A stretch of 64,000 bases of DNA from Promicromonospora iranensis (GCF_028994775.1 NZ_JAJQMN010000005.1:310001-374000); one strand, 5' to 3'. Shown: positions 17,623 through 26,212, counted from the first letter of the stretch. Numbers and translations are program-made. The notes: generated from the sequence alone by a model not told the origin.

Positions 17623-18951
17623 TCAGCCCTCGGCCAGCCCGCCGACGATCGCGTCGAGCGCGCGGGCGAGCTCGACATCGGTCACCCCGCCGAAGCCCAC
17701 GACGAGGCCGGTCCGGTCCGCTCTGCGGCAGTAGTCGGCAAGGAGCGGCACGTCGAAGCCGGCGGCGTGCCCGGCCGCGCGCGCCCGCTCGGCCGACGCG
17801 GGGTCGGTGAGCCATGTCGAGTACATCCCGGCGAGCGGACCCGCCGGCTGGGCGTGCGGCGCCAGCGCGGCCGCCACCCGTGGTGCCCGGTCCGCGTAGA
17901 CGCGCCGGGCCGTGCGCACCACCTTGTCGACCCAGCCGTCGCGCAGCAGGGTCAGCAGGGCGTGCTGGCTGGGCCACGGTGGTGTGTCGTGCGTGACCGC
18001 GCGGCGCCGGACGAGGTCCTCGTTGAGCGACGGCGGCGCGACCAGCCAGCCCAGCCGCAGGCTCGGGCTCACCGACTTCGAGGCGGTGCCCAGGTACGCG
18101 ACCCGCGACCGGTCGAGCGCGGCGAGGGCGGGTACGGGCGCGACGTCGTACCGGAACTCGGAGTCGTAGTCGTCCTCGACCACGACGGCGCCCGCGTCCC
18201 GGGCGGCCGCCAGGAGTGCGAGCCGGTCGGCCGCGGGCATGACCCGGCCCAGCGGGTGCTGGTGGGCGGGCGTGACGTACGCGGCGGCGCAGCCGGCCAG
18301 GTCCGTGACGGGCAGGAGCGCGGGATGGTCGACGACGGCACGTCCTGCCGACCGGACCGTCTCGACGGCCGCGCGGTAGCCGGGGTCCTCGACGAGGACG
18401 CCCCCGGGGCCCAGCGCGCCCAAAAGTTGCCGCAGTCCGTCCGTCGTGCCGGCGGTGACCAGGATCTCGTCGGGCTCCACGGTCAGCCCGCGGGTGCGGG
18501 CGAGCCGTTCGGCCAGGGCCTCCCGCAGGTCGGGCAGCCCGCGCGGGTCGGGGTAGCCCCGCGGCGGGACCGCGGCGGAGACCTCGCGCCAGGCCCGCCG
18601 CCAGCCTGCGAGGTGGCGCGGGTCGATCCACGGGGTGCCCGCGTCGAGGCGCACGTACTGCGGTTCGCGCGTCGCGGGCCACGGTGGGGGAGCGGCCGTG
18701 GGAAGAACCTCGCCGGACGCCACGAACGTGCCTGAACCCCGGCGCGTCTCGACCCAGGACTCGGCCAGGAGCTGGTCGTACGCCTGCTCGACGACGGCGC
18801 GCGCCACACCTAGGTCGGCCGCCAGGGCGCGGCTCGAGGGCAGGCGGTCGCCCGTCGTGAGCGTGCCGTCGGTCACGAGCCCCCGGACGGCGGCCGCGAG
18901 CTGCGCGGGAAGCGGCGTGGGGCGGGCGCGGTCGAGACGTACGGGGAGCAT
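17623..18951 (-). CDS. MocR/PdxR-type transcription regulator (GntR HTH plus aminotransferase-like domain)
   Basis: 442 residues from the ATG at 18951; in-frame GTG starts further upstream are possible. Residues about 10-75 are a GntR winged helix (LPSSRALAADLGVARAVVEQ, GSGTFV). The rest is a fold-type I aminotransferase-like domain with the MocR motif EDDYDSEFRYD and the PLP-binding Lys in GTASKSVSP. Such proteins sense PLP or an aminated ligand and usually control the divergent gene. The neighbour is a PNPOx-family protein, and AAGTGGCC half-sites lie in the shared intergenic region. Control of vitamin B6-related functions is therefore likely but not shown. Confidence 0.88.
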   Translation of the reverse strand: MLPVRLDRARPTPLPAQLAAAVRGLVTDGTLTTGDRLPSSRALAADLGVARAVVEQAYDQLLAESWVETRRGSGTFVASGEVLPTAAPPPWPATREPQYVRLDAGTPWIDPRHLAGWRRAWREVSAAVPPRGYPDPRGLPDLREALAERLARTRGLTVEPDEILVTAGTTDGLRQLLGALGPGGVLVEDPGYRAAVETVRSAGRAVVDHPALLPVTDLAGCAAAYVTPAHQHPLGRVMPAADRLALLAAARDAGAVVVEDDYDSEFRYDVAPVPALAALDRSRVAYLGTASKSVSPSLRLGWLVAPPSLNEDLVRRRAVTHDTPPWPSQHALLTLLRDGWVDKVVRTARRVYADRAPRVAAALAPHAQPAGPLAGMYSTWLTDPASAERARAAGHAAGFDVPLLADYCRRADRTGLVVGFGGVTDVELARALDAIVGGLAEG

Positions 18952-18987
18952 GAGCCTCTCTCGGGTGGGGTGATCGCGGAGGCGGGC

Positions 18988-19037
18988 AAGTGGCCTGTTC
19001 GAATCGTGGCGAACTGGCTCGTGTCCACCGGCCACTT
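18988..19037. promoter_or_regulatory. Inverted AAGTGGCC sites between the MocR gene and the PNPOx gene
   Basis: AAGTGGCC at 18988-18995 and its complement GGCCACTT at 19030-19037 are 42 bases centre to centre, about four helical turns. The second copy reads AAAGTGGCC on the minus strand. This resembles the AAAGTGG core reported for PdxR-type MocR regulators. It is the likely binding site of the adjacent regulator. Confidence 0.6.
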
Positions 19038-19055
19038 TCGGGCCAGGCTAGCGGC

Positions 19056-19736
19056 ATGACGACGCAGCATCTCTCACCGACCCCCCGCACCACCCCGACC
19101 CGCGGCCGGAACCGCCAGGTCGAGGACCGGCGTCGGCTCATGGCGCTGCTCTCCGACGCGCTCGTGGCGCACCTGGGTGTGGTCGCGGGAACGCATCCGG
19201 TGGTGCTGCCCACGGCCTTCGCCGTGGACGAGTCCGGACCCGACGCCGGCGGCACGCTCTACCTGCACGGGTCGGTCGCCGCGGGCTGGCTCGCGCCGGC
19301 GCTGGAGCAGGACGTCTGCGTCACCGTGACGGAGCTGGACGGCCTGGTCCTGGCGCGCACCGGCTTCCACCACTCGATGAACTACCGGTCGGCGGTGGTG
19401 ATCGGGCGACCGCGCCAGGTCACGGACCCGGACGAACGGCGGCGGGCGCTCGACCTCGTCGTCGACCACATGATGCCCGGGCGGGCGGCGGCGTTGCCCC
19501 CGGCGACGCGCAAGGAGCTCGCGGCGACGGCCGTGATCGCGCTGCCGCTGGCCGAGGCCTCGATGAAGCAGCGCGCGGGCGGCGCCTCCCTGGAGCCGGG
19601 CGACCTGGAGCTCGCCGGCTGGGCCGGGCACGTGCCCGTGCGCCGGGTCGCGTCGGCGCCCGTGACCGAGGACTACGTGTCCGAGGTGGTGCCGGAGCAC
19701 GTGCTCCGCCGCGTGAGGGAGCTCGGCCAGGCCTGA
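19056..19736 (+). CDS. Pyridoxamine 5'-phosphate oxidase-like flavin-binding family protein
   Basis: A 226-residue split-beta-barrel protein of the PNPOx-like/flavin-nucleotide-binding group (LVAHLGVVAGTHPVVLPTAFAVD, LYLHGSVAAGWL, HHSMNYRSAVVIGRPRQV). It is not a classical PdxH by motif, so the substrate is unknown. Relatives bind FMN or F420, or serve in B6 or haem-related redox steps. The divergent MocR gene and the shared repeat sites suggest ligand-responsive control. The ATG was chosen because the conserved fold starts about 28 residues later and the intergenic sites lie just upstream. Confidence 0.78.
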   Translation: MTTQHLSPTPRTTPTRGRNRQVEDRRRLMALLSDALVAHLGVVAGTHPVVLPTAFAVDESGPDAGGTLYLHGSVAAGWLAPALEQDVCVTVTELDGLVLARTGFHHSMNYRSAVVIGRPRQVTDPDERRRALDLVVDHMMPGRAAALPPATRKELAATAVIALPLAEASMKQRAGGASLEPGDLELAGWAGHVPVRRVASAPVTEDYVSEVVPEHVLRRVRELGQA

Positions 19737-19841
19737 CCCGCCGTCCGCGGACTCGCCGTCGGCCCTTCGTCTCGAAAGGGGGAAGAAGGGTCCGGACGGA
19801 CGCGGACGGGCGCACCCCACCGACATCCCGACGGGCGCTGC

Positions 19842-20006
19842 TAGCATCCCGGTCGTGACTCCTCTTCGTTCCGTCCTGCCGCCCCCGGTCGTCTGACCGG
19901 AGCGGCACCACGACCGGCCCGCGCGGGCCGGCGCCGGGGCGTGCTCCACGACGATTCCCCGTCCCTCGGAACGGGCCGGAGCCTTCGGGACCGGCCAGGA
20001 GCACAC
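19842..20006 (+). promoter_or_regulatory. Putative upstream-ORF attenuation leader of the EamA transporter gene
   Basis: TAGCAT lies seven bases before a GTG that opens a 13-codon ORF. Overlapping its end, CCGGTCGT (19885-19892) can pair with GACCGG (19895-19900) or with ACGACCGG (19910-19917), two exclusive choices. An 18-bp palindrome follows (19914-19931). GTGCTCC (19941-19947) is complementary to GGAGCAC (19998-20004), which contains the Shine-Dalgarno of the transporter. GGCCGG/CCGGCC (19974-19979/19991-19996) closes an inner stem next to it. The layout suggests translation-dependent exposure of the ribosome-binding site. Confidence 0.55.
19855..19896 (+). CDS. Putative leader peptide (MTPLRSVLPPPVV)
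   Basis: A 13-residue ORF starting at a GTG in the leaderless position behind TAGCAT. It ends in Pro-Pro-Pro-Val-Val before the stop. A Pro triplet is a known slow or EF-P-dependent sequence for ribosomes. The stop codon lies in the loop of the first leader hairpin. A signal role rather than a functional peptide is inferred. It could also be a chance ORF. Confidence 0.45.
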   Translation: MTPLRSVLPPPVV

Positions 20007-20921
20007 ATGTCATCAACTCGTATCTCATCGACTCGTATCGGGCTGCTCTTCGTCAGCCTCGCCGGAATCCTCTGGGGCACCGGCGGCCTCGCCCTCGAGA
20101 TCCTCCGCGACCACTCGTCGATGTCCGTCCTCACGGTCAGCGCCTACCGCATGGCCATCGCGGCCGTCGCGCTGGTCGCGGCCTCGCTCGTCCTGCGCAG
20201 GGGACCACGGCTCGTGGCTCTCGTGCGGGCTCATCCGGTCCGCGCCGCCGTCGTCGGCCTGGGGACCGGTGCCTATCAGGCGTTGTACTTCGGCTCCGTG
20301 GCCACCGCCGGTGTCACGGTCGCCACGGTGGTCAGCCTGGGGCTGGCGCCGGTCCTGCTCGCCGTCGTCGACCTCGTGCGGGCACGACGCCGGACGGCGG
20401 CCCGCAGCACCGTCCGCCTGACGCTGGTCGTCGGCGCAGCGCTGTCCGGCCTCGTGCTGGTGAGTGCGTCGTCCGGTGCGAGCGCCGTCGGCCCGCGGCC
20501 CCTGCTCGGCCTGCTGCTCGCGATCGCTTCGGGTTCCGTCTACGCGGCGACGACGGCGCTCGGCGGCACGCTGCTCGCGTCGGACGGCGTGGACCCGCTC
20601 GCCCTGACGACGGTGGCGACGACGGCGGGCGCCGTCGGCCTGGTTCCCGTGGCGCTGGCGGGCGGCGGACCGTTCGTCACGAGCGACCCGACGACGCTCG
20701 CCACCCTCGCCTATCTCGGGATCTTCACGATGGCGCTGGCGTACGGCCTGTTCTACGCGGGCCTGCGGACCACGCGCAGCGGCGCGGCGGTCGTCGCGAC
20801 CCTGCTGGAGCCGGTGACGGCGGCGGTCGCGGCGGCCGTCGTGCTGGGGGAGCGGCTCGGCCCGGTTGGGATCGTCGGGTCCGCGCTGATCCTGGCCGCC
20901 GTGGCGGGCCTGGAGGAATAG
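20007..20921 (+). CDS. EamA/DMT-superfamily transporter
   Basis: 304 residues with ten predicted membrane helices and two EamA repeats (first from IGLLFVSLAGILWGTGGLA, second from LLGLLLAIASGSVYAATTA). Members export amino acids, metabolites or drugs; the substrate is not evident. The ATG follows AGGAG by five bases. A 15-bp direct repeat at the 5' end encodes SSTRI twice. Translation is probably controlled by the structured leader upstream, because the Shine-Dalgarno has a perfect 7-base complement there. Confidence 0.85.
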   Translation: MSSTRISSTRIGLLFVSLAGILWGTGGLALEILRDHSSMSVLTVSAYRMAIAAVALVAASLVLRRGPRLVALVRAHPVRAAVVGLGTGAYQALYFGSVATAGVTVATVVSLGLAPVLLAVVDLVRARRRTAARSTVRLTLVVGAALSGLVLVSASSGASAVGPRPLLGLLLAIASGSVYAATTALGGTLLASDGVDPLALTTVATTAGAVGLVPVALAGGGPFVTSDPTTLATLAYLGIFTMALAYGLFYAGLRTTRSGAAVVATLLEPVTAAVAAAVVLGERLGPVGIVGSALILAAVAGLEE

Positions 20922-20939
20922 GTACGGGCCTGGCCGGCG

Positions 20940-22001
20940 TCAGGCGAACGACCAGCGTCCGCCCTGCTGCGGTCCCGGCCGCGCCGGGGCTGCGGCACCG
21001 TGGTCGACGGCGGCGATCTGACCGGTGTTGTACTGGTCGGCGATGTACTGGCTGAACTGGCCGGAGTCGGCGGTGTGCGCGGTGTCCACGTAGTCGTAGG
21101 TGCCGACCCCGGCCGGTGCCGCGTGGGCTTCCGCCACAGGCGCCCCATACCCGGCCGCATACCCGGCCGCGGCGGGCACCGGGGCGTAGCCACCCGTGTC
21201 GTAGGCCGAGGTCTGACCGGACCCGTAGTCCAGCTCCGAGCCCGCCGCGTACTGGGGCTCGTAACCTGCCTGCTGCGCGGCAGGCTGCCACCGGTCGGTC
21301 TGGGGGTTCGGTGCGTCGAACGTGGACGCCGCGGCGACCCGCTGCGACGTCGCGACGGGCGAGGCCGCCAAGCGTGCTGCTTGCTGGGCTGCCGCTTCCT
21401 GCGCTGCCGCCCGCCGGGCTGCCGCCTGCCTGGCCACGGCCTGCTGAGCCGCTGTCTGCTGGGCTGCCGTCTGCCCTGCCGCCGCTTCGCGTGCCGCCGC
21501 CTCCTGCGCCGCGGCCTGCTGGGCCGCGTACCGCTGGGCGGCGAAGAGCGCGGACGCGCCGGCGTCGGGCTGCACACCGTTCAGCTCACCGTGGATGCGT
21601 CCGGCGAGGTTCGCGGCGATGGCGAAGCGCAGCGGCGCGAGAGAGCTGACGGACATGGTGCCCGTGACGGCCGGGGGCGGCAGGAAGGCGAAGACCTCGT
21701 CCTCGCCCAGGCTCAGCCCTTGTCCGAGCGCGGCGTTCAGGGTCTCCTCGAGCAGGTACTCGGCGCGCCCGTCGGGGCCCTCGAGGTCGGCGAACATGCC
21801 CTCCATGGAGTCCCAGCAGCGATCGAGCGTGCCCTCCACGCTGTCGAGGAACCACCAGCCGTCGGCGGACTCGAGGAACATGTCGCCGAAGCAGGACGCG
21901 AAGCGCGGGGTCTTGTCACCGGTCCCGATCCACGACCAGGACGACAGCGCGAAATCATAGGCGTCAGGTGCGAATTCTCGGATCAGGTGCACCTTGCGCA
22001 T
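20940..22001 (-). CDS. DUF1851 (T6SS immunity Tdi1-like domain) protein with long Ala/Gln and Tyr/Gly-rich tail
   Basis: 353 residues. The first 165 look like the DUF1851/Tdi1 C-terminal domain: CFGDMFLESADGWWFLDSVEG and FLPPPAVTGTMSVSSLAPLR, ending with AANLAGRIHGEL. Residues about 170-230 are a helical Ala/Gln/Glu/Arg repeat (AAQEAAA, TAAQQ types), probably coiled coil or a long helix. The last 120 are Tyr/Gly/Gln/Ala-rich and likely disordered. No type VI secretion genes are nearby, so an immunity role cannot be assumed; many actinobacterial DUF1851 proteins have no known function. Confidence 0.7.
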   Translation of the reverse strand: MRKVHLIREFAPDAYDFALSSWSWIGTGDKTPRFASCFGDMFLESADGWWFLDSVEGTLDRCWDSMEGMFADLEGPDGRAEYLLEETLNAALGQGLSLGEDEVFAFLPPPAVTGTMSVSSLAPLRFAIAANLAGRIHGELNGVQPDAGASALFAAQRYAAQQAAAQEAAAREAAAGQTAAQQTAAQQAVARQAAARRAAAQEAAAQQAARLAASPVATSQRVAAASTFDAPNPQTDRWQPAAQQAGYEPQYAAGSELDYGSGQTSAYDTGGYAPVPAAAGYAAGYGAPVAEAHAAPAGVGTYDYVDTAHTADSGQFSQYIADQYNTGQIAAVDHGAAAPARPGPQQGGRWSFA

Positions 22002-22132
22002 GTTGCCATGCTCACACTCCGAGCAAAAGAGGCGAACCGGACACGTAACGATTCGGCGCGGGTGAATTGCTCAAGTGTTTTCCTCCCGGAAACATGTGGC
22101 GGCCCCTTCGACGGCGCCGCTACGGTCCCGCC

Positions 22133-22993
22133 ATGGGGAGCGACCAGCGGGACAGCGGCGGGACCGGGCGGTATGCCACCGAGCAGAGCAGTGTCGACGC
22201 CCGGGTCCAGGAGTACTACTCCGGGCGGACGGGCTGGGACGAGCACGCGCGCCTGACGGTCGGCTCGGCGCAGGGCCCGGTGGAGCACACCCGGACCCAG
22301 GAGCTGATCCGGCAGCGGCTCGCGCCCGGCGCACGGGTGCTCGACGTCGGCGGCGCCACCGGGGTGCACGCGGCGCCGCTGGCGGACGACGGCTACGACG
22401 TCGTGCTGGTCGACCCGGTCGCCGCCCAGGTCGCACGCGCCGCTGCGCACGGCACCTTCGAGGCGCGGGTCGGGGATGCCCGGGACCTGGCCGGAGCGGG
22501 GCTGGGCCTCGGCGACGACGACTTCGACGCCGTGCTGCTCCTCGGTCCGCTCTACCACCTCGCGACCCGGGCCGACCGGCTGCTCGCCCTGCGCGAGGCG
22601 GTGCGGGTGACGCGTCCGGGCGGCACGGTGGTCGCGGCCGGGATCACCCGGCTCGCGGCGCTCGTCGGCGGCGGCTACGCGACGTTCGGCCCGCCGGCCT
22701 GGCAGGCGGTCCTGGAGCACGGTCAGGCCCCGGACGACATCGTGTTCCCCGCAGCCCACTTCCACGACGCGGCCGAGCTCGCCGCGGAGGCGACAGAGGC
22801 CGGCCTGTCCGACGTCGTCGTGCACGGCGTCGAGGGGCCCGCCGGCGGCGCCCTGGAACGGGTCCGGCTCGACGCCCCCGAGGCGCCGGAGCTGATCGGC
22901 GCCGCGCTCACGATCGCCCGCGCGCTGTCGACGACGCCGGGGGTCACCGACATGAGCCAGCACGTTCTGGCGATCGGTACGGTCAGTGCATGA
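22133..22993 (+). CDS. Class I SAM-dependent methyltransferase
   Basis: 286 residues with the Rossmann motif VLDVGGATGVHAAPLADDGYDVVLVD, the acidic loop (GDARDLAG), FDAVLLLGPLYHL and a post-motif RPGGTVVAAGI. The acceptor is unknown. ATG 22133 fits a leaderless start behind TACGGT with a six-base gap; an upstream extension of the frame lacks similarity to the family. The stop overlaps the start of the DinB-like gene (ATGA). Confidence 0.85.
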   Translation: MGSDQRDSGGTGRYATEQSSVDARVQEYYSGRTGWDEHARLTVGSAQGPVEHTRTQELIRQRLAPGARVLDVGGATGVHAAPLADDGYDVVLVDPVAAQVARAAAHGTFEARVGDARDLAGAGLGLGDDDFDAVLLLGPLYHLATRADRLLALREAVRVTRPGGTVVAAGITRLAALVGGGYATFGPPAWQAVLEHGQAPDDIVFPAAHFHDAAELAAEATEAGLSDVVVHGVEGPAGGALERVRLDAPEAPELIGAALTIARALSTTPGVTDMSQHVLAIGTVSA

Positions 22994-23604
22994 GCTCCCA
23001 GCCCACTACGCAGCCCAGCACGCAGCCGAGCACGCAGCCGACCGTGCCCGACGCCGGCGGCAGCGTCGTCCCCCGGACCGACCCGCCGCTCGCCGCCGAC
23101 GAGGTGACGATGCTGCGGTCGTTCATCACCTTCTACCGCGCCACGATCCGCCGTCAGTGCGAGGGCCTGACGGCGGAGCAGCTGCGCACGCCGCTCCCGC
23201 CGTCGACCATGACGCTGGCCGGGATGCTCAAGCACCTGGCCTACGTCGAGGACGTCTGGTTCAACGTGCGGCTGGCGGGCAACGAGCCGGCCCCGCCGTG
23301 GGACACGGTCGACTGGGCGGCCGACGCCGACTGGGACTGGCACAGCGCCCTCGAGGACACACCCGAGCAGCTCACCGCCGTGTTCGACGACGCCGTCGCG
23401 GCCTCCGACCGGATCCTCGACGAGGTGCTTGGCGAGACGCCGCCGGACGGCGCGGGAGTCCTGGACCGGACCACCGTGCGCCCGGGGCGCAGCGGCTACA
23501 TCTCCCTGCGCTGGATCCTCGTGCACATGGTGGAGGAGTACTCCCGGCACGCGGGGCACGCCGACCTGCTGCGGGAGGCGCTGGACGGCGCCACCGACCT
23601 CTGA
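22990..23604 (+). CDS. DinB-like/DUF664 family protein
   Basis: 204 residues. After a TQPSTQPSTQPT low-complexity start comes a four-helix bundle of the DinB/DUF664 type (FITFYRATIRRQCEGL, MLKHLAYVEDVWF, HMVEEYSRHAGHADLLREAL). The His residues near helices 2 and 4 fit the metal triad of this superfamily, which includes bacillithiol- and mycothiol-dependent transferases. Coupling to the methyltransferase suggests related work on a small molecule. A 17-bp direct repeat spans the stop codon. Confidence 0.8.
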   Translation: MSSQPTTQPSTQPSTQPTVPDAGGSVVPRTDPPLAADEVTMLRSFITFYRATIRRQCEGLTAEQLRTPLPPSTMTLAGMLKHLAYVEDVWFNVRLAGNEPAPPWDTVDWAADADWDWHSALEDTPEQLTAVFDDAVAASDRILDEVLGETPPDGAGVLDRTTVRPGRSGYISLRWILVHMVEEYSRHAGHADLLREALDGATDL

Positions 23605-23650
23605 GCGCCACCGACCTCCGAGCGGCTCGGCGTGCCTCGGGCCGGAGACC

Positions 23651-24109
23651 CTAGAGCAGGAGCCAGGCGTAGTCGGCGGCCTCGAGCACTATCCAGAACC
23701 GGAAGAACCGCCCGACCAGCCCGGTGCCGATGAACAGCCACAGCCGCACGCGCAGCACGCCCGCGACCACCGACATCACCATGAACGGCGGCAGACCGGC
23801 GAACGCCGAGGCGAGCAGCACGACGCCCATGTAGACGGGGCGGCCGTCGGTGCGGTCGCGCCAGCGGGCCATCGCGGCGGCCGGCTTCGGGGACTCCAGC
23901 TTGTGGCGCAGCCACGGCAGGCGGGTGGTCCCGGCGCCGGCCCAGTACCAGAGCAGCTTGCCGGCGACCTGGCCGGTGGCGGCCACGGCGGCCAGCACCA
24001 TGCTCGGGTAGGTGTTGTCGGTGGCGGCGACCACCAGGTACGCCTCGAGCGCCAGGAACGCCGCGACGGCGGCGCCCGCGGAGTAGAAGAAGGTGGACAG
24101 CAGGAGCAT
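23651..24109 (-). CDS. Small VTT/DedA-like membrane protein (YqaA type)
   Basis: 152 residues with about four hydrophobic segments and the VTT-like pattern AAVAATGQVAGKLLWYWAG followed by a GLPPFMVMSVVAGVLRVRLWLF block. DedA-family relatives take part in lipid flipping and membrane homeostasis. It is shorter than full DedA proteins (about 200). No promoter was recognised. Confidence 0.7.
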   Translation of the reverse strand: MLLLSTFFYSAGAAVAAFLALEAYLVVAATDNTYPSMVLAAVAATGQVAGKLLWYWAGAGTTRLPWLRHKLESPKPAAAMARWRDRTDGRPVYMGVVLLASAFAGLPPFMVMSVVAGVLRVRLWLFIGTGLVGRFFRFWIVLEAADYAWLLL

Positions 24110-24159
24110 CGGGGCCGTCGTCCGTCCTCAGCCGGCCGGGCACGCGTGGGTGGCCTGGA

Positions 24160-25080
24160 TCACAGGGGGACGTTAGCGCCTGCGGCGACGAGCTGCCGAA
24201 TCAGCGCCGCCGCCGGGGGAGCGGGCGGGCCCACGGTGAGGGCCATGACCCGGCGGACGGCGCCCTGCAGCGGAGCGAAGGCGATCCCGGGGTTCCGGTG
24301 GGCGCGGAGCGTGAGCCCGGGCAGCAGGCTCACGCCCGCACCGGCGGCGACCAGGGCCTGGACCGCCACGTAGTCGTCGGTCTCGAACGCGATCCGCGGG
24401 GCGAATCCCACGGCGGCGCAGCGGGCGACCATGTCCGCCCGGCACCGTTCGCAGCCGGCGATCCACTCCGCGTCGTCGAGCAGCTTCAGGTCGGGTACGA
24501 AGCCGGGCACGGGAGCCGCGTCGAGATCGATCGCGGTCACGAGGTTGACCGGGTCGTCGAGGATCGTCGTCGCCTCGTAGCGCGACAGGTCCTCCATGGA
24601 GCGGGCGTGCCGCACGTCGGTGTGCTCGAACACCAGCGCGACGTCGACGGCGCCCGACTGCAGGGCGTCGACGGCGTCCGGCGGCTCGTGCTCCACCAGG
24701 CCGACGGAGAGGCCCGGGTGCTCCTGCTGGAGTCGCGCGACGGCGTCGGGCACGACGGTGGCCAGGGCGGAGGGGAACGCCGCGAGGCGGGCGCGGCCCG
24801 CACGCAGGCCGGCCAGCGCGTCGAGCTCACGGCGGGCGCCCTCGACCCGGCCGAGGATCTCCTCGGCCCGGGTCGCGAGCAGGCGGCCGGCCTCCGTGAG
24901 GCGGACGCCGCGGCCGTGCCGCTGCAGCAGCGGGATCCCGGCGTCGGCCTCCAGGCGGGACAGGTGATGGCTCACCGAGGGCTGCGCGTAGTGCAGCTCC
25001 TTCGCTGCCGCCGTGACGGAACCGGTACGGGCCACCGCCGCGAGGACGCGCAGCCGGGTGAGGTCGAGCTCTGCGGTCAT
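24160..25080 (-). CDS. LysR-type transcriptional regulator
   Basis: 306 residues. The N-terminal winged helix-turn-helix reads LRVLAAVARTGSVTAAAKELHYAQPSVSHHLSRLE, and a periplasmic-binding-like effector domain follows from about residue 90. Cys residues near 205 (GCERCRAD) are present in the effector domain. It is divergent from a threonine dehydratase-like gene, so that gene is the natural target. Confidence 0.88.
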   Translation of the reverse strand: MTAELDLTRLRVLAAVARTGSVTAAAKELHYAQPSVSHHLSRLEADAGIPLLQRHGRGVRLTEAGRLLATRAEEILGRVEGARRELDALAGLRAGRARLAAFPSALATVVPDAVARLQQEHPGLSVGLVEHEPPDAVDALQSGAVDVALVFEHTDVRHARSMEDLSRYEATTILDDPVNLVTAIDLDAAPVPGFVPDLKLLDDAEWIAGCERCRADMVARCAAVGFAPRIAFETDDYVAVQALVAAGAGVSLLPGLTLRAHRNPGIAFAPLQGAVRRVMALTVGPPAPPAAALIRQLVAAGANVPL

Positions 25081-25102
25081 GTCCCCAGGCTAACGCAGAA
25101 AG

Positions 25103-25148
25103 ATAGGTGACATCGATCGAAAGTCTTCGTAACAGGTATTAGACCTAT
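25103..25148. promoter_or_regulatory. Divergent LysR/dehydratase control region
   Basis: ATAGGT (25103-25108) and ACCTAT (25143-25148) form an inverted repeat around an AT-richer stretch in the 95-base gap. This is the kind of spacing expected for two LysR half-site regions. No exact T-N11-A box was settled. Confidence 0.4.
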
Positions 25149-25175
25149 GGGTCATGTCCGGGTCACGCTGGATCC

Positions 25176-26171
25176 ATGACGCTCGCGACCCTGCCGCCCC
25201 GCCACTCGCCAGCGGCCCTCCCCACCATCGCCGACATCCTCGCCGCCCAGGCCCGCCTGGAGGGCACCGTGGTGCGCACCCCCGTCGGCCAGTACGCGGA
25301 GCTCGACCGGGCCGCCGACGCCGCGATCGTCGTCAAGCACGAGAACCAGCAGCGCACCGGAGCCTTCAAGGCCCGCGGCGCCGGCAACCTCCTGCTCTCC
25401 ATGACGGAGACCGAACGCGCCCACGGCGTCGTCGCCTACTCCACCGGCAACCACGCCCAAGGGGTCGCCTACGCCGCCCGGCTCACCGACACCGCCTGCA
25501 CCATCGTCATGCCCGACGACCCCAACCCCGTCAAGCTGCGCGCCGTCCTCGACCAGGGCGCCGACGTGCTCCTGCACGGCGCCACCTTCGACGACGCCCG
25601 CGCCCGGGCCACCGAGCTCGCCCAGGAGTCGGGCGCCCGCCTCGTCGGCGCCGCCAACGAGCCCGACATCATCGCCGGCGTCGGCACCCTCTACCTCGAG
25701 CTGTTCCAGCAGGCACCGGGCCTCGACGTCCTCGTCGTGCCCGTCGGCGGCGGGTCCGGCGCCGCCGCGGCCGGCCTCGTGGCAACCGCCGTCGCCCCCG
25801 GCACTGCCGTGATCGGCGTCCAGTCCGCCGCGTCACCCGCCGCCCACGACTCCTGGCACACCGGAACGCTCGCCCAGCGCGCCAACACCACCCGCGCCGA
25901 AGGCCTCGCCGTCGGCTGCGGGTTCGAGGTCACCCAGGCGCTCATGCGCGACCACCTCACCGACTTCGTCCTCGTCACCGACGACCAGATCACCGCCGCC
26001 CAGCACCTCTACCTCACCGGCGCGCACACCGTCGCCGAAGGTGCCGGAGCGGCGGCGCTCGCGGCCGTCCTGGCCGATCCGGGTCGCTTCGCGGGCCGCC
26101 GTGTCGGCGTCGTGTGCACCGGCGGGAACGCCAGCGGTGACGAGCTGCGGCGCGCCCTCTCTGCCGGCTGA
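25176..26171 (+). CDS. PLP-dependent threonine/serine dehydratase-like enzyme (fold type II)
   Basis: 331 residues. The cofactor Lys is in KHENQQRTGAFKARGA, the Asn loop is STGNHAQGVA, and the phosphate-binding loop is VPVGGGSGAAAAG. It deaminates L-threonine or L-serine to the 2-oxo acid, or could be a racemase-type relative (serine racemase shares these motifs). It lacks the C-terminal regulatory ACT domain of biosynthetic IlvA, so it is the catabolic-length form. Regulated probably by the divergent LysR. Confidence 0.85.
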   Translation: MTLATLPPRHSPAALPTIADILAAQARLEGTVVRTPVGQYAELDRAADAAIVVKHENQQRTGAFKARGAGNLLLSMTETERAHGVVAYSTGNHAQGVAYAARLTDTACTIVMPDDPNPVKLRAVLDQGADVLLHGATFDDARARATELAQESGARLVGAANEPDIIAGVGTLYLELFQQAPGLDVLVVPVGGGSGAAAAGLVATAVAPGTAVIGVQSAASPAAHDSWHTGTLAQRANTTRAEGLAVGCGFEVTQALMRDHLTDFVLVTDDQITAAQHLYLTGAHTVAEGAGAAALAAVLADPGRFAGRRVGVVCTGGNASGDELRRALSAG

Positions 26172-26212
26172 GTACTGCGCGCGGACCCGCGTGCCGCACT
26201 AGGCTCGGTGGC

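Noticed and set aside
19737-20006. Known metabolite riboswitch before the EamA gene
   Set aside because: No conserved core of a familiar riboswitch class was recognised; the features point to a translated leader instead.
20940-22001. Type VI secretion immunity gene
   Set aside because: No effector or secretion gene is nearby; only a domain resemblance exists.
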